Part shown: in pieces, positions 1-8,871 of the stretch | Layout: the number at the start of each line of letters is the position of its first letter | Numbering within the stretch: the stretch's first letter is position 1 | NCBI RefSeq assembly: GCF_937425535.1 | Contig: NZ_OW485601.1 | Coordinates: 797,001 to 861,000, forward strand | From: Rhodovastum atsumiense | GTDB lineage: Bacteria; Pseudomonadota; Alphaproteobacteria; Acetobacterales; Acetobacteraceae | Direction: 5' to 3' | DNA: 64,000 bases | Notes under the pieces: model-generated | The model's input: only the letters and a program-made list of their open reading frames with translations | Database searches by the model: none | What the model was told of the DNA's origin: nothing | Made by a program: the position numbers and the translations under genes

Positions 1-246
1 AACGTCATGCACGTAGCGTCCACGCCCGTCGGGGGCGAGACGGGCGAAGAAGCTTTCGAGATCGGCGCGCACGTCGGGATCGGCATTCTCCTGCACCAGC
101 AGCGAGCAGGAGGTGTGCCGGCACCAGATCGTGAGCAAGCCGGTGGCGATGCCGCGCCCGCCGGCAAAACGGCGCAACGCCGCGGTGATCTCGAAGAAGC
201 CGCGGCCGTGCGTGGCGACGGCGAGGGTTTCCACGACCTGAAGCAT
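1..246 (-). CDS. YjbQ/UPF0047 family protein, 3' part missing
   Basis: The gene runs off the left edge of the window, so only the first 82 residues are visible. They read as the YjbQ (UPF0047) fold, with a TIWCRHTS segment followed by LLVQENADPDV and an FFARLAPDG segment. The family is annotated as secondary thiamine-phosphate synthase, from complementation data; its true substrate is unsettled. The start at 246 is supported by AGGGGAG about five bases upstream. The gene is transcribed away from the SDR gene that starts at 420, so the 170-bp gap holds two divergent promoters. The family call is good; the enzymatic role is weak. Confidence 0.85.
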   Translation of the reverse strand, partial: MLQVVETLAVATHGRGFFEITAALRRFAGGRGIATGLLTIWCRHTSCSLLVQENADPDVRADLESFFARLAPDGRGRYVHDV

Positions 247-419
247 GGCGTCTCCCCTGGCGTGCGGCGGCGCTTCCATGACGGGACGCCGACGATGGCG
301 GGCATGTTGCACCCCAACGGGCAGGTTGCGCCATGGCCGCATCTCCCTCCCTCGATCGCGCGGTATCATTCCCCTTCAAGATGCTTGCTCCGCCCGGCGC
401 GGGGGGCGACACTCCCAGT

Positions 420-1157
420 ATGGAAACGACACAAACCCTCGTCCTGACCGGCGCCAGTCGAGGCATCGGGCATGCGACGGCCCGCGCCTTCGCCGAGGAC
501 GGCTGGCGCGTCATCACCGTCTCCCGCCAACCGTTCTCGCCGCGCTGTCCGTGGGCGGGCGGACCACAGGACCATGTGCAATGCGACCTCGGCGACCCGG
601 TGTCGCTCGGCGTCGGCATCGCCGAGATCCGCTCGCGGCTGACCAACGGGCGGCTGGACGCGCTGGTCAACAACGCCGGCATCTCGCCCAAAGGCCCCGA
701 CGGGTCGCGGCTGGGCGTGCTGGATACCGACCTCGCGGGCTGGATCAGCGTTTTCAGCGTCAACATCTTCGCCGTGGCCCTGCTCGCCCGCGGGCTGATC
801 GAACCGCTGTCGGCGGCCCAGGGCACGATCGTGAACGTCACCTCGATCGCCGGATCGCGCGTGCACCCCTATGCCGGCGCGGCCTATGCGTGCTCCAAGG
901 CGGCGCTGCTGACGCTAACGCGCGAGATGGCGGCGGAATTCGCCCCGCGCGGGGTGCGGACCAACGCGATCAGCCCGGGCGAGATCGACACCGCGATTCT
1001 CTCGCCGGGCACCGCCGCCTTCGCCGAGCGCGAGGTGCCGATGCGCCGGCTCGGCCGCACCGAGGAAGTGGCGGCGGCCATCCGTTTCCTGTGCGGGCCG
1101 CAGGCAAGCTACGTCAACGGGGCGGAACTGCACATCAACGGCGGCCAGCACGTCTGA
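420..1157 (+). CDS. SDR family oxidoreductase
   Basis: A 245-residue classical short-chain dehydrogenase/reductase, an NAD(P)-dependent oxidoreductase of unknown substrate. Visible motifs are TGASRGIG (residues 10-17, cofactor binding), NNAG (84-87), the catalytic Ser near 142, and Tyr156/Lys160 in YACSK. The C-terminus YVNGAELHINGG is typical of FabG-like members. The reading frame is open further upstream, but the ATG at 420 puts the first beta strand at the usual distance. The 3' end overlaps the convergent EEP-family gene by 49 bp. The neighbours do not indicate a substrate. Confidence 0.88.
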   Translation: METTQTLVLTGASRGIGHATARAFAEDGWRVITVSRQPFSPRCPWAGGPQDHVQCDLGDPVSLGVGIAEIRSRLTNGRLDALVNNAGISPKGPDGSRLGVLDTDLAGWISVFSVNIFAVALLARGLIEPLSAAQGTIVNVTSIAGSRVHPYAGAAYACSKAALLTLTREMAAEFAPRGVRTNAISPGEIDTAILSPGTAAFAEREVPMRRLGRTEEVAAAIRFLCGPQASYVNGAELHINGGQHV

Positions 1158-1840
1158 AGGCGGATCTCGCCGAGCAACGGCAGGTGGTCGGAGGCGCCGG
1201 CGGCGCCACGGTCGACCTGCCAGCCCGCGAGCAGCCCGGCGGGACGGGCGAAGATGCGATCGAGCGGCAGGATCGGGAAGGCGGCAGGGAAGGTGCGCGC
1301 CCGCGTCCATGCCGGCAGCACCCGGCGCAGCCGGCGCCAGACCGGGCCGCGCCCGATCCAGTCATTGAGATCACCCAGCAGCAGCAACGGATCCGGCGTC
1401 GCCGCCGCCAGCCGCGCGAGCATGTCGCCCTGGCATCGCCGCTCCGCCGCGGCGAGGCCGAGATGGGTCGACAGCACGTGCAGCGGCCCGACCGGCGTCG
1501 CGATCCGGGCCGCGAGCACGCAGCGCGGCTCCCGCCCCGGCACCGACAGGTCATGGATCCGCGTGTCGTGGATCGGCCAGCGGCTGGCCAGGAGATGGCC
1601 ATAGCCGCCCGTCCCTTCCCACATGGTCACGGCGGTGGCGGCATGGCGGCCGCAGGCCTCGCACAGCGTGGCAAAGACACCGGGACGCGCACGCCCTTCG
1701 ACTTCCTGCAAGGCGACGATCTCGGAGTCATGGTGCCGGACGGTGGCGATGATCCGCTCCAGGTCGAACCGGTCGTCGAGCCCGACGCCGCCATGGATGT
1801 TCCAGGTCAGGACGCGCACCGTCCCTGGGTCCCGCGTCAC
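1109..1840 (-). CDS. endonuclease/exonuclease/phosphatase (EEP) family protein
   Basis: A 243-residue EEP-fold metal-dependent phosphoesterase. It opens with the strand VRVLTWNIHGG, then IVALQEVE (the metal-binding Glu), STHLGL, LLLGDLNDW (Asp/Asn pair) and a final ASDHLPL with the catalytic His. There is no signal peptide, so it is probably cytoplasmic. The start is a GTG whose bases overlap the stop of the upstream phospholipase D/TVP38 gene (GTGA), which indicates translational coupling. Such EEP proteins often sit beside cardiolipin-synthase-like PLD genes; a role in phospholipid or nucleotide hydrolysis is inference. The last 16 codons overlap the SDR gene on the other strand. Confidence 0.85.
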   Translation of the reverse strand: MTRDPGTVRVLTWNIHGGVGLDDRFDLERIIATVRHHDSEIVALQEVEGRARPGVFATLCEACGRHAATAVTMWEGTGGYGHLLASRWPIHDTRIHDLSVPGREPRCVLAARIATPVGPLHVLSTHLGLAAAERRCQGDMLARLAAATPDPLLLLGDLNDWIGRGPVWRRLRRVLPAWTRARTFPAAFPILPLDRIFARPAGLLAGWQVDRGAAGASDHLPLLGEIRLQTCWPPLMCSSAPLT

Positions 1841-4005
1841 ACCTTCCGCCGCAGCCGGCCGAGCAGGCGCTGCAGCCCCCAGGACAGCCCGCCCCAGGTC
1901 CCCAGCAGGAGCAGGAAGATGCCGATGTCGCCCGCGCCGGGATCGGTGACGATGCGGGTCAGGCGGTCGCCGAGCAAGGACATCAGCAGGATGCCGGGCA
2001 GCAGACCGAGCGCGGTGCCGAGCATGTAGTCGATGAAGGGCACGCGGATGGCGCCGGCCGCCAGGTTGACCAGCGTGAACGGCGCCACCGGCAGCAGCCG
2101 CACCATGGTCACCGCCACCACACCGTTGCTGTCGATGCGGCGAATGACACGATTGATGCGCGGCCCGAGGACGCCGCGCAGCAGCGACGGGCCGAGACGA
2201 CGGCCGGCGATGTAGGTGGCGGCGGCGCTGACCAGCCCGCCCGCCGCCGCATAGGCCAATCCGGGCCAGGCGCCGAAGGCCGCGGCGGTGCCAAGGATCA
2301 GCACGTTGAGCGGGAAGAACAGGAAGCCGAGCAACAGGAAGGCGATGAGCGCCAGCCCCGCCCCCCAGGCCCCGTCGGCCCGCAGCAGCAGGTCGCGCAC
2401 CGAGTCGGGCTGCAGCAGGTCCCGCAGCGGGGTGAAGCGCCAGGCCGCCAGCAACAGTCCCGTCGCCAGCAGCAGCAGGACGGCGCGCAACCAGGGGCGG
2501 TGCGAACCGGGCGGCTCGGCAGTGATGTCGGCCAGCAGATCCGAGGACGCGATGGGGCGGCCAGGATCGGCTACCGCCTCGATGGCGGGAAAGGTCTCGG
2601 CAGGATCCAGCTCTCCGTCCTCGATCGGGCGCAGGCAGCGGGCGCGGTCTCGGTTGATCGCGTCGAGCCCGCCGAACAGCGATCCCGCGCGGACGATCGC
2701 GGCGGCGACGGCCGCTTCGGTGCTGCCGCAATGCTCGGCGAGCAGGCGGTTGCGCACGCCGATGACGGCGGCCCGCCCGGCATCGCCGCATGCCTCGATG
2801 ACGAGGTCGCACTCGGTGTCGGTGCCCATCGAACGGTTGTTGAGATTGGCCGAGCCGACACGCAGCAGGCGATCATCCACCACCATCAGCTTGGCATGCA
2901 CCATCACCTCGGCCGTGCCGCCGCGGCCCTGCACCTGCGGATGCACCAGCCGCACCCGGTCTTCGTGCATCCCGCCCTGGCGCAGCATCCGCATGAAGCG
3001 GATGCGGCCGGCGAGCATGGTGCGGTGTTCGAGCCAGGTATGGTGCGTCCGCGGCGCGACGATCAGCACCTGCAGCGCGGGGCACTCGCGCAGGCGCTGC
3101 AGCAGGGCCTGGGCGAAGCGGCCGCTGGTGAGGAACTGGTTCTCGACATAGATCGCGCGTTCGGCAACGGCGACCATGTCGGCGAACAGCGCCTGCACTT
3201 CGCGGATCCCGGGCCGGTCGCGATGCGCCGGGCCGGTGCGGGCGATGCCGAGCGTGACATGCTCGAACTGCGCGGCGACACAGACGGGCCAGAGCCGGCC
3301 CTGCGCTTCGGGCGCCACCACCGGCGGCAGGGTCTCGCAGGCGGCCTGGGCCCAGCGCTCGCGGGCAAGGTCGGCCAGCGCCGCGGCGGCGGGTCCGTCC
3401 ACCATCATCTGGATGTCATGGAATGGATTGTAGGGCCTGCCCGCGGGATCGACGCGATGCGGATTCCACGGCGCGTGCGCCGGCGTGTCCCAGCGCCGGA
3501 TGGTCAGGTCGAGCCCGCCGCAGAAGGCGAGCGCGTCGTCGATCACCACCAGCTTCTGATGATGCGAGGCCCCGGGCGGGGCGGTGTCGTCGAGGCAGAG
3601 CTCGACCTGCGGGGGAGTCCGCCAGTGCAGCGCGAGCGCCGGCATCGTCTCCCGCTCGAGCGTGTAGAGCATGGCGAAGTCCCACAGCAGCAGCCTGATC
3701 GACAGTTCCGGCCGGGCCGCGGCGAGGCCGGCGAGAAAGGCCCCGAGCGTCTCGGGCAGCCCGTCCTCTGCCCGCCCCGCGGGACCGACCAACCGGGTGC
3801 GGCTGTCGATGTCCCAGCCAATGATGACGATGCTGTGCCGGGCGGCGCGCAGCGCGGCGCGCAACGCCGCGTAATAGGCGGCGGCGTCCACCAGCACTGC
3901 GGCCCGCCGGGCCTCGGCAATGCGCCAGACATTGCGGCCGGGAACCAGAACCGGTGACGGGGCTGCATGCCGAGGCGAAGGCGCCGACAGGGCGAGGTCG
4001 CTCAG
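1837..4005 (-). CDS. phospholipase D-like protein fused to a TVP38/DedA membrane domain
   Basis: About 720 residues with two parts. The N-terminal part has two HKD phosphatidyltransferase motifs: HHQKLVVIDD near residue 149, followed by FCGGLDL, and VHAKLMVVDD near residue 368, followed by GSANLNNRS. This is the cardiolipin synthase/PLD arrangement. The last 180 residues are a hydrophobic TVP38/TMEM64 (VTT, DedA-like) domain with several membrane segments and a PVAPFTLVNLAAG motif. The PLD-TVP38 fusion occurs in other proteobacteria and probably acts on phospholipids at the inner membrane. The start is uncertain: the frame stays open to 4278 with no good ATG. I placed it at a CTG behind GGGGGGAAG. 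The downstream EEP gene overlaps by 4 bp. Confidence 0.85.
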   Translation of the reverse strand: MSDLALSAPSPRHAAPSPVLVPGRNVWRIAEARRAAVLVDAAAYYAALRAALRAARHSIVIIGWDIDSRTRLVGPAGRAEDGLPETLGAFLAGLAAARPELSIRLLLWDFAMLYTLERETMPALALHWRTPPQVELCLDDTAPPGASHHQKLVVIDDALAFCGGLDLTIRRWDTPAHAPWNPHRVDPAGRPYNPFHDIQMMVDGPAAAALADLARERWAQAACETLPPVVAPEAQGRLWPVCVAAQFEHVTLGIARTGPAHRDRPGIREVQALFADMVAVAERAIYVENQFLTSGRFAQALLQRLRECPALQVLIVAPRTHHTWLEHRTMLAGRIRFMRMLRQGGMHEDRVRLVHPQVQGRGGTAEVMVHAKLMVVDDRLLRVGSANLNNRSMGTDTECDLVIEACGDAGRAAVIGVRNRLLAEHCGSTEAAVAAAIVRAGSLFGGLDAINRDRARCLRPIEDGELDPAETFPAIEAVADPGRPIASSDLLADITAEPPGSHRPWLRAVLLLLATGLLLAAWRFTPLRDLLQPDSVRDLLLRADGAWGAGLALIAFLLLGFLFFPLNVLILGTAAAFGAWPGLAYAAAGGLVSAAATYIAGRRLGPSLLRGVLGPRINRVIRRIDSNGVVAVTMVRLLPVAPFTLVNLAAGAIRVPFIDYMLGTALGLLPGILLMSLLGDRLTRIVTDPGAGDIGIFLLLLGTWGGLSWGLQRLLGRLRRKV

Positions 4006-4231
4006 GGCTTCCCCCCGTGCGGCGTGTTGTCGTCGCGATTCCGTGCCAACGCCATGGCGTCGTTCCCCTTTTGCGCTTTGTCGCAGCAGCGAACGCAAAC
4101 AGGTCGGGGAGTGTTCCGGGACACCGTGGGTGACGCCCTGCAACCGCGGCCACGCTCGGCCGTTGCCATGGCCGCCCGCGCCGTCCTGGCGGCGGGGCCG
4201 GCGGAGGAGAGGACACGCGGATGGGCGCAGG

Positions 4232-5314
4232 ATGAAGCTGGTCATCTTCGGCCTGTCCGTCAGTTCCTCCTGGGGCAACGGCCATGCCGCGTTGTGGCGC
4301 GGACTGATCGGCGCGCTGCTGCGCGACGGACACCGGGTCGTGTTCTTCGAACGCGACGAGCCCTGGTATCGCTACAACCGCGACCTGCACGAACTGCCCG
4401 AAGGCGGCAGGCTGGTTTTGTACCGGCACTGGCAGGAAGTGGCCGGGCCGGCGCAGGCCGCGCTCGACGACGCCGATGCCGGCATGGTGACCTCCTACTG
4501 CCCGGACGGAGTGGCGGCCGCGCATCTGCTCTTGGACAGCCGCGCACGGGTGCGCTGCTTCTACGACCTCGATACGCCGGTGACGCTGGCGCAACTGGAA
4601 GCCGGCCAGACCGTTCCCTATCTGCTTCCGGAGGGGCTCGGCGGCTTCGACCTGGTGCTGAGCTTCACCGGCGGGCAGGCACTCGACGAGATACGGATAC
4701 GCCTGGGGGGAAGGCACGTGGCGCCGCTGTACGGGTCGGTCGATCCCGACCTGCACCGGCCGGCGGCGCCACGGCCACAATACCAGGCGGTGCTCTCCTG
4801 GCTCGGCACCTACGCCGAGGACCGGCAGGCAGCACTGGACGCGCTGTTCCTGCAGCCCGCGCGACGACGACCCGGGGATCGCTTCGTGTTGGCGGGCGCG
4901 CAGTACCCGGACGGTTTTCCCTGGACGGCCAACCTCTATTACGTGCGGCATCTGCCGCCATCAGAGCACGCGGCCTTCTACGCCTCGGCGCGGCTGACCC
5001 TGAACGTGACGCGCGGGGCGATGGCACGCATGGGATTCTGCCCGTCCGGACGGCTGTTCGAGGCCGCCGCCTGCGGCGCGCCGCTGCTCACCGATTCCTG
5101 GGAAGGGCTCGACCATTTCTTCACCCCGGGCGAGGAAGTCCTCGTGGCCGGCGACACCGCGACGGCGCTCGCGGCACTCGACACGCCGGCGGCGACGCTG
5201 GCCGCGATCGCACGACGGGCGCGCGAACGGACATTGGCGCAGCATTCGGCGACGCAGCGGGCCCGCGAACTGGTGGGGCTGCTGGCGCAGGCCGCGGCCC
5301 CGGCGGAGGCCTGA
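4232..5314 (+). CDS. CgeB-like glycosyltransferase
   Basis: A 360-residue protein that begins MKLVIFGLSVSSSWGNGHA, a GT-B-type N-terminal Rossmann start. It ends in a CgeB/DUF3880-like domain with LTLNVTRGAMARMGFCPSG, then LFEAAACGAPLLTD and HFFTPGEEVLVA, the usual donor-binding region. It should transfer a sugar from a nucleotide donor; the donor and acceptor are unknown. It is the first gene of a run continuing to 11520. The next gene begins five bases after its stop. The ATG at 4232 is preferred because it places the first beta strand at the terminus. The leader region 4006-4231 contains the divergent promoters. Confidence 0.82.
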   Translation: MKLVIFGLSVSSSWGNGHAALWRGLIGALLRDGHRVVFFERDEPWYRYNRDLHELPEGGRLVLYRHWQEVAGPAQAALDDADAGMVTSYCPDGVAAAHLLLDSRARVRCFYDLDTPVTLAQLEAGQTVPYLLPEGLGGFDLVLSFTGGQALDEIRIRLGGRHVAPLYGSVDPDLHRPAAPRPQYQAVLSWLGTYAEDRQAALDALFLQPARRRPGDRFVLAGAQYPDGFPWTANLYYVRHLPPSEHAAFYASARLTLNVTRGAMARMGFCPSGRLFEAAACGAPLLTDSWEGLDHFFTPGEEVLVAGDTATALAALDTPAATLAAIARRARERTLAQHSATQRARELVGLLAQAAAPAEA

Positions 5315-5319
5315 ACCGG

Positions 5320-6114
5320 ATGTGGGGCATCATCCCGGCCGCCGGGAACGGCACCCGCATCCAGCCTCTGGCTTTCTCGAAGGAATTGCTGCCGGTGGGC
5401 AGCCGCATCGATGACCGCGACACCGAACGCCCGCGCGCCATCAGCGAATACCTGGTCGAGCGCATGCTTGCCGCCGGTGCCGGCAAGCTCTGCTTCGTGA
5501 TCTCGCCCTGGAAATCCGACATCCCCCAATATTTCGGCGGCGCCTATGGCGAGGCGAGCATCGTCTACGCGGTGCAGGACGCGCCGCGCGGCCTCTGCGA
5601 CGCCATCTTCCGCGCCTTGCCGGTGGTGGCGGCCGACGAGGACGTGGTGATTGGCCTGCCCGACACGATCTGGTTCCCCGAGGACGCGCTGGCGCGCTTG
5701 CCGGCCGGGCGCTTCTCCTTCCTGCTGTTCCCGGTGGAGCGGCCCGAGTTGTTCGACGCGGTGGAGACCGACGCCGACGGGCGCGTGCGCGAGGTGGTGG
5801 TGAAGTCTCCACGCGCCCGCTCACACTGGATCTGGGGGGCGCTGCGACTGCCGGGGGCCGTGCTGCACGCCCTGCATGCGCTGTGGCAGGCCCGCGGACG
5901 CCAGGACGAATATCTCGGCACGCTGGTCAATGCCTGGCTTGCCGCCGGCGGCGAGGCCTTCGGCGTGCGCGCCGGCACCTCCTACGTGGATGTCGGCACG
6001 CTGCACGGCTGGAAGACGGCGATGGCACTGCTGGACGGCGGCACGCCGGCCGGGCCGGCCGCCTTCGCGGGCAAGCGCGCCGCTCCGCCCCGGCTGCCGG
6101 GGGCCCGGCCATGA
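5320..6114 (+). CDS. sugar-phosphate nucleotidyltransferase-like protein
   Basis: A 264-residue nucleotidyltransferase of the RmlA/GlmU superfamily. The N-terminus MWGIIPAAGNGTRIQPL carries the GxGTR nucleotide-binding loop, followed by FSKELLPVG in place of the common PKxxxPV motif. A typical metal-binding aspartate region (VVIGLPDTIW) follows. It would activate a sugar phosphate or polyol phosphate with an NTP. Given the inositol-phosphate synthase nearby, an activated inositol is one possible product, but an ordinary hexose is equally possible. It overlaps the following methyltransferase by ATGA. Confidence 0.85.
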   Translation: MWGIIPAAGNGTRIQPLAFSKELLPVGSRIDDRDTERPRAISEYLVERMLAAGAGKLCFVISPWKSDIPQYFGGAYGEASIVYAVQDAPRGLCDAIFRALPVVAADEDVVIGLPDTIWFPEDALARLPAGRFSFLLFPVERPELFDAVETDADGRVREVVVKSPRARSHWIWGALRLPGAVLHALHALWQARGRQDEYLGTLVNAWLAAGGEAFGVRAGTSYVDVGTLHGWKTAMALLDGGTPAGPAAFAGKRAAPPRLPGARP

Positions 6115-6884
6115 ACCCCACGCTGGCCTGGACCGAAGCACGCATCCGCGCCCGCGTGCGCGAACTCGGCCCCTGGTTCCACAACATGGAGCTGGGCGGC
6201 GTGCGCACGGCGCCGGAGCATTTCCTCGGCGACTATCCGAACGTCAAATGGCAGCGCTTCGCACCGGCATTGCCGCTGGACCTGAGCGGGCTGAGCGTGC
6301 TCGACATCGGCTGCAACGCCGGATTCTACAGCCTGGAAATGAAACGTCGCGGCGCGGCGCGGGTGCTCGGCATCGACAGCGATCCCGATTACCTGGCGCA
6401 GGCGCGCTTCGCCGCCGAGGTCAGCGGGCTCGCCGTCGAATACAGGCAGCTTTCGGTCTACGACGTGGGAGCGCTGCGCGAACGCTTCGACATCGTGCTG
6501 TTCATCGGGGTGCTGTACCACCTGCGCCACCCGCTGCTGGCGCTCGACCTGATCCACGCCCATGTCGCCCGCGACCTGCTGGTGTTCCAGTCGATGCAGC
6601 GCGGCAGCGCCGCCGCGCATGATCCGGGCGCCGACCACGACTTCACGGAAACCGAGATCTTCGACGATTCTGCCTGGCCCCGGCTGCATTTCGTCGAGCA
6701 CAGCTACGCCCATGATCCCACCAACTGGTGGGTGCCGAACCGCGCCTGTTCCGAGGCGATGCTGCGCAGCGCCGGCTTCATCATCGAACGCCACCCCGAG
6801 GACGAGGTGTTCATCTGCCGCCGGGTGGCACGCGACGCGGGCGAATGGGGGGCGGTCTATCCGGCGCGCGGGGAAGAACGATGA
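6111..6884 (+). CDS. SAM-dependent methyltransferase (Rta_06860/TIGR04290-like)
   Basis: A 257-residue class I methyltransferase. Motif I is VLDIGCNAGFYS, the acidic motif II is VLGIDSD, and the region after motif III is FDIVLFIGVLYHLRHPLLALD. The N-terminal segment LGPWFHNMELGGVRT and the C-terminal TNWWVPNRACSEAMLRSAGF resemble the tRNA cmo5U-carboxymethyltransferase-like group. Members of that group sit in glycan gene clusters and were given the TIGR04290 name; the family link is from memory. It probably methylates a sugar or the cluster's final product. ATG overlaps the preceding stop, and its own stop overlaps the next start by ATGA. Confidence 0.83.
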   Translation: MNPTLAWTEARIRARVRELGPWFHNMELGGVRTAPEHFLGDYPNVKWQRFAPALPLDLSGLSVLDIGCNAGFYSLEMKRRGAARVLGIDSDPDYLAQARFAAEVSGLAVEYRQLSVYDVGALRERFDIVLFIGVLYHLRHPLLALDLIHAHVARDLLVFQSMQRGSAAAHDPGADHDFTETEIFDDSAWPRLHFVEHSYAHDPTNWWVPNRACSEAMLRSAGFIIERHPEDEVFICRRVARDAGEWGAVYPARGEER

Positions 6885-7801
6885 TCGAAGCGGCGATGAT
6901 CTGGAACGAGCCCAACAACAAATCCCACTGGGATTTCGAGAACGATCCGGACTGGGGCTGCTTCGCGCGCATGGCAATCCTGGCCGCCCAGGCCATCGCC
7001 GCCGAGGCCCCGGGCCTGCCGCGCGTGCTCGGCGGCATCTCGCCGATCGATCCGGCGTTCATCCGGCTGATGGACCGGCAGGGCGTGCTCTCCCACATGG
7101 ATGCGGTCGCCGTGCACGGGTTTCCGCTCGACTGGAATCACTGGCTGATTCATGACTGGCCGGCGAAGCTCGACGAGATCCGCGCGGTGACCGCGCTGCC
7201 GATCTGGGTTTCCGAAGTCGGCGTCTCGACCTTTGGCGCCGAGGAAGTGCAGGACTGGGGGTTGCGCCGCAGCTTCGAGCTGCTGCGCGGACGGGCCCCG
7301 CGGATCCATTGGTACAGCCTGTTCGACCTGCCCGCCGCCTGGCCGGCGACGACACGCCACAAGGAAGCCGAAGGCAGCTCCTACTACCGGCATTTCCACA
7401 TGGGGCTGTTCGACGAACACAACCGTCCGAAGCTGGCGGCCCGCAGCTTCGCCGACTGTACCCCGGCGTTCGGCCTCTGCCAGTGGTTCCATTTCGAGGA
7501 CCCGCGGCTGGACGCGGCCATCGCGCGGATGCGCGAGCTGGGCGTCACCACGCTGCGCACGGGCCTGTCCTGGGCGGACTGGCTGCGGCCGAATGCCGAG
7601 GCCTGGTTCGACCGACAGATGCGCGCCCTGGAGGAATTCGACGTGACCCTGACCTTCTGCTTCACGCCCGAGGAAGAAGGCGTCTGGCCGCACTACACCG
7701 CCGTGCCGAAGGCGCCCGAACGTTTCGCCGAGTTCTGCGCGGCGATGATCCGCCGCTATGCACCGGGGCGAGCCCCGGCCGACATATTGGTGATGGAGTG
7801 A
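6881..7801 (+). CDS. glycosidase-like protein, apparently circularly permuted
   Basis: A 306-residue protein with clan GH-A features in an unusual order. It starts directly at the acid/base motif IWNEPNN (Glu10), followed by GGISPIDPAF, AVAVHGFP and IWVSEVGVST with the candidate nucleophile Glu112. After the last barrel-like strands (HWYSLFDLP) comes residue range ~180-306. This reads like the first strands of a family barrel (GVTTLRTGLSWADW, LTFCFTPEEEG, AEFCAAMIRRYAPG) that would normally precede the NEP motif. Both acids are present, so activity is plausible, perhaps as beta-xylosidase or transglycosidase. No signal peptide is seen. It overlaps both neighbours by 4 bp. Confidence 0.75.
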   Translation: MIEAAMIWNEPNNKSHWDFENDPDWGCFARMAILAAQAIAAEAPGLPRVLGGISPIDPAFIRLMDRQGVLSHMDAVAVHGFPLDWNHWLIHDWPAKLDEIRAVTALPIWVSEVGVSTFGAEEVQDWGLRRSFELLRGRAPRIHWYSLFDLPAAWPATTRHKEAEGSSYYRHFHMGLFDEHNRPKLAARSFADCTPAFGLCQWFHFEDPRLDAAIARMRELGVTTLRTGLSWADWLRPNAEAWFDRQMRALEEFDVTLTFCFTPEEEGVWPHYTAVPKAPERFAEFCAAMIRRYAPGRAPADILVME

Positions 7802-8871
7802 CGCAAGCAACAGAAGAGGCGCGACCGATCCGTTCGCCGGCGCGCATGACGATCGTCAGCGTGGCCTACCCGCTCGCACCGGTCGGACCCGATGCGGTCG
7901 GAGGCGTGGAACAGGTACTCCACACCCTCGACCGCGCCCTGGTGGCGGCGGGGCACCGCTCGATCGTGATCGCACGCGCGGATTCCCGGATCGCGGGAGA
8001 ACTGGTGCCGATCCCGGTCATGCCGGTGGATGAGGATTGCCGCGGCGCCGTGCACGCGACGGTGCGCGAGGCCCTCGCCGGCGTGATGGCGCAGGCCGAT
8101 GTCGTGCACATGCACGGGATCGACTTCGCCGCCACCCTGCCGCCGCCGGGACCACCCGTGCTGGCGACACTGCACCTGCCGCCATCCTGGTACCCACCGG
8201 CAGCCCTGGCACCGACACGGCCCGACACCTGGCTCAACTGCGTCTCCCTCTCGCAGCAGGAAACCTGCCCGCCCGGCGCGCCGCTGCTGGCGCCGGTGCC
8301 GAACGGCGTCGACGTGGCGACGCTGGGCGCGACCCGCCACGCGCGGCGGGGCTTCGCGCTGATGCTGGGCCGGATCTGCCCGGAAAAAGGCCAGCATCTG
8401 GCGCTGGCGGCAGCGCATGTCGCGGGCGTGCCGTTGCTGGTGGCGGGAACGGCCTTTCCCTATCCGTCCCATCTCGACTACCTCAACCAGCGGGTGCGCC
8501 CCTTGCTGGATCGGTGCCGGCGCTGGATCGGGCCACTTGGGATCGCGCGCAAGCGGCGATTGCTTGCCGCCGCGCACTGCGTGCTGCTGCCGAGCCTCGC
8601 CCCCGAAACCAGCTCGCTGGTGGCGATGGAAGCGGCAGCCTGCGGCACGCCCGTGGTGGCCTTCCCGGCCGGAGCGATCCCCGACATCGTCGAGCACAGC
8701 CGCACCGGATTCCTGGTGCGCGACGCCGCGGAGATGGCCGCCGCCATTTCCCGCGCCGGCGACATCGACCCGGAAGCCTGCCGTGCCGTGGCGCGCGCGC
8801 GGTTCGGCATGGACCGGATGGTGGCGGGATACCTCGCGCATTACCGCCAGCTCGCCACGATCCCGGCGTGA
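7798..8871 (+). CDS. glycosyltransferase family 4
   Basis: A GT-B glycosyltransferase of 357 residues from the GTG at 7798, which overlaps the previous stop as GTGA; an internal ATG at 7846 would give 341. The N-terminal YPLAPVGPDAVGGVEQVL is the usual GT4 glycine-rich acceptor loop. The donor site is LMLGRICPEKGQHLAL and then APETSSLVAMEAAACGTPVVAF, the EX7E-type motif. It then shows a typical IVEHSRTGFLV ending. Donor and acceptor are unknown. It belongs to the same translationally coupled string as its neighbours and overlaps the next gene by GTGA. Confidence 0.88.
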   Translation: MTQATEEARPIRSPARMTIVSVAYPLAPVGPDAVGGVEQVLHTLDRALVAAGHRSIVIARADSRIAGELVPIPVMPVDEDCRGAVHATVREALAGVMAQADVVHMHGIDFAATLPPPGPPVLATLHLPPSWYPPAALAPTRPDTWLNCVSLSQQETCPPGAPLLAPVPNGVDVATLGATRHARRGFALMLGRICPEKGQHLALAAAHVAGVPLLVAGTAFPYPSHLDYLNQRVRPLLDRCRRWIGPLGIARKRRLLAAAHCVLLPSLAPETSSLVAMEAAACGTPVVAFPAGAIPDIVEHSRTGFLVRDAAEMAAAISRAGDIDPEACRAVARARFGMDRMVAGYLAHYRQLATIPA

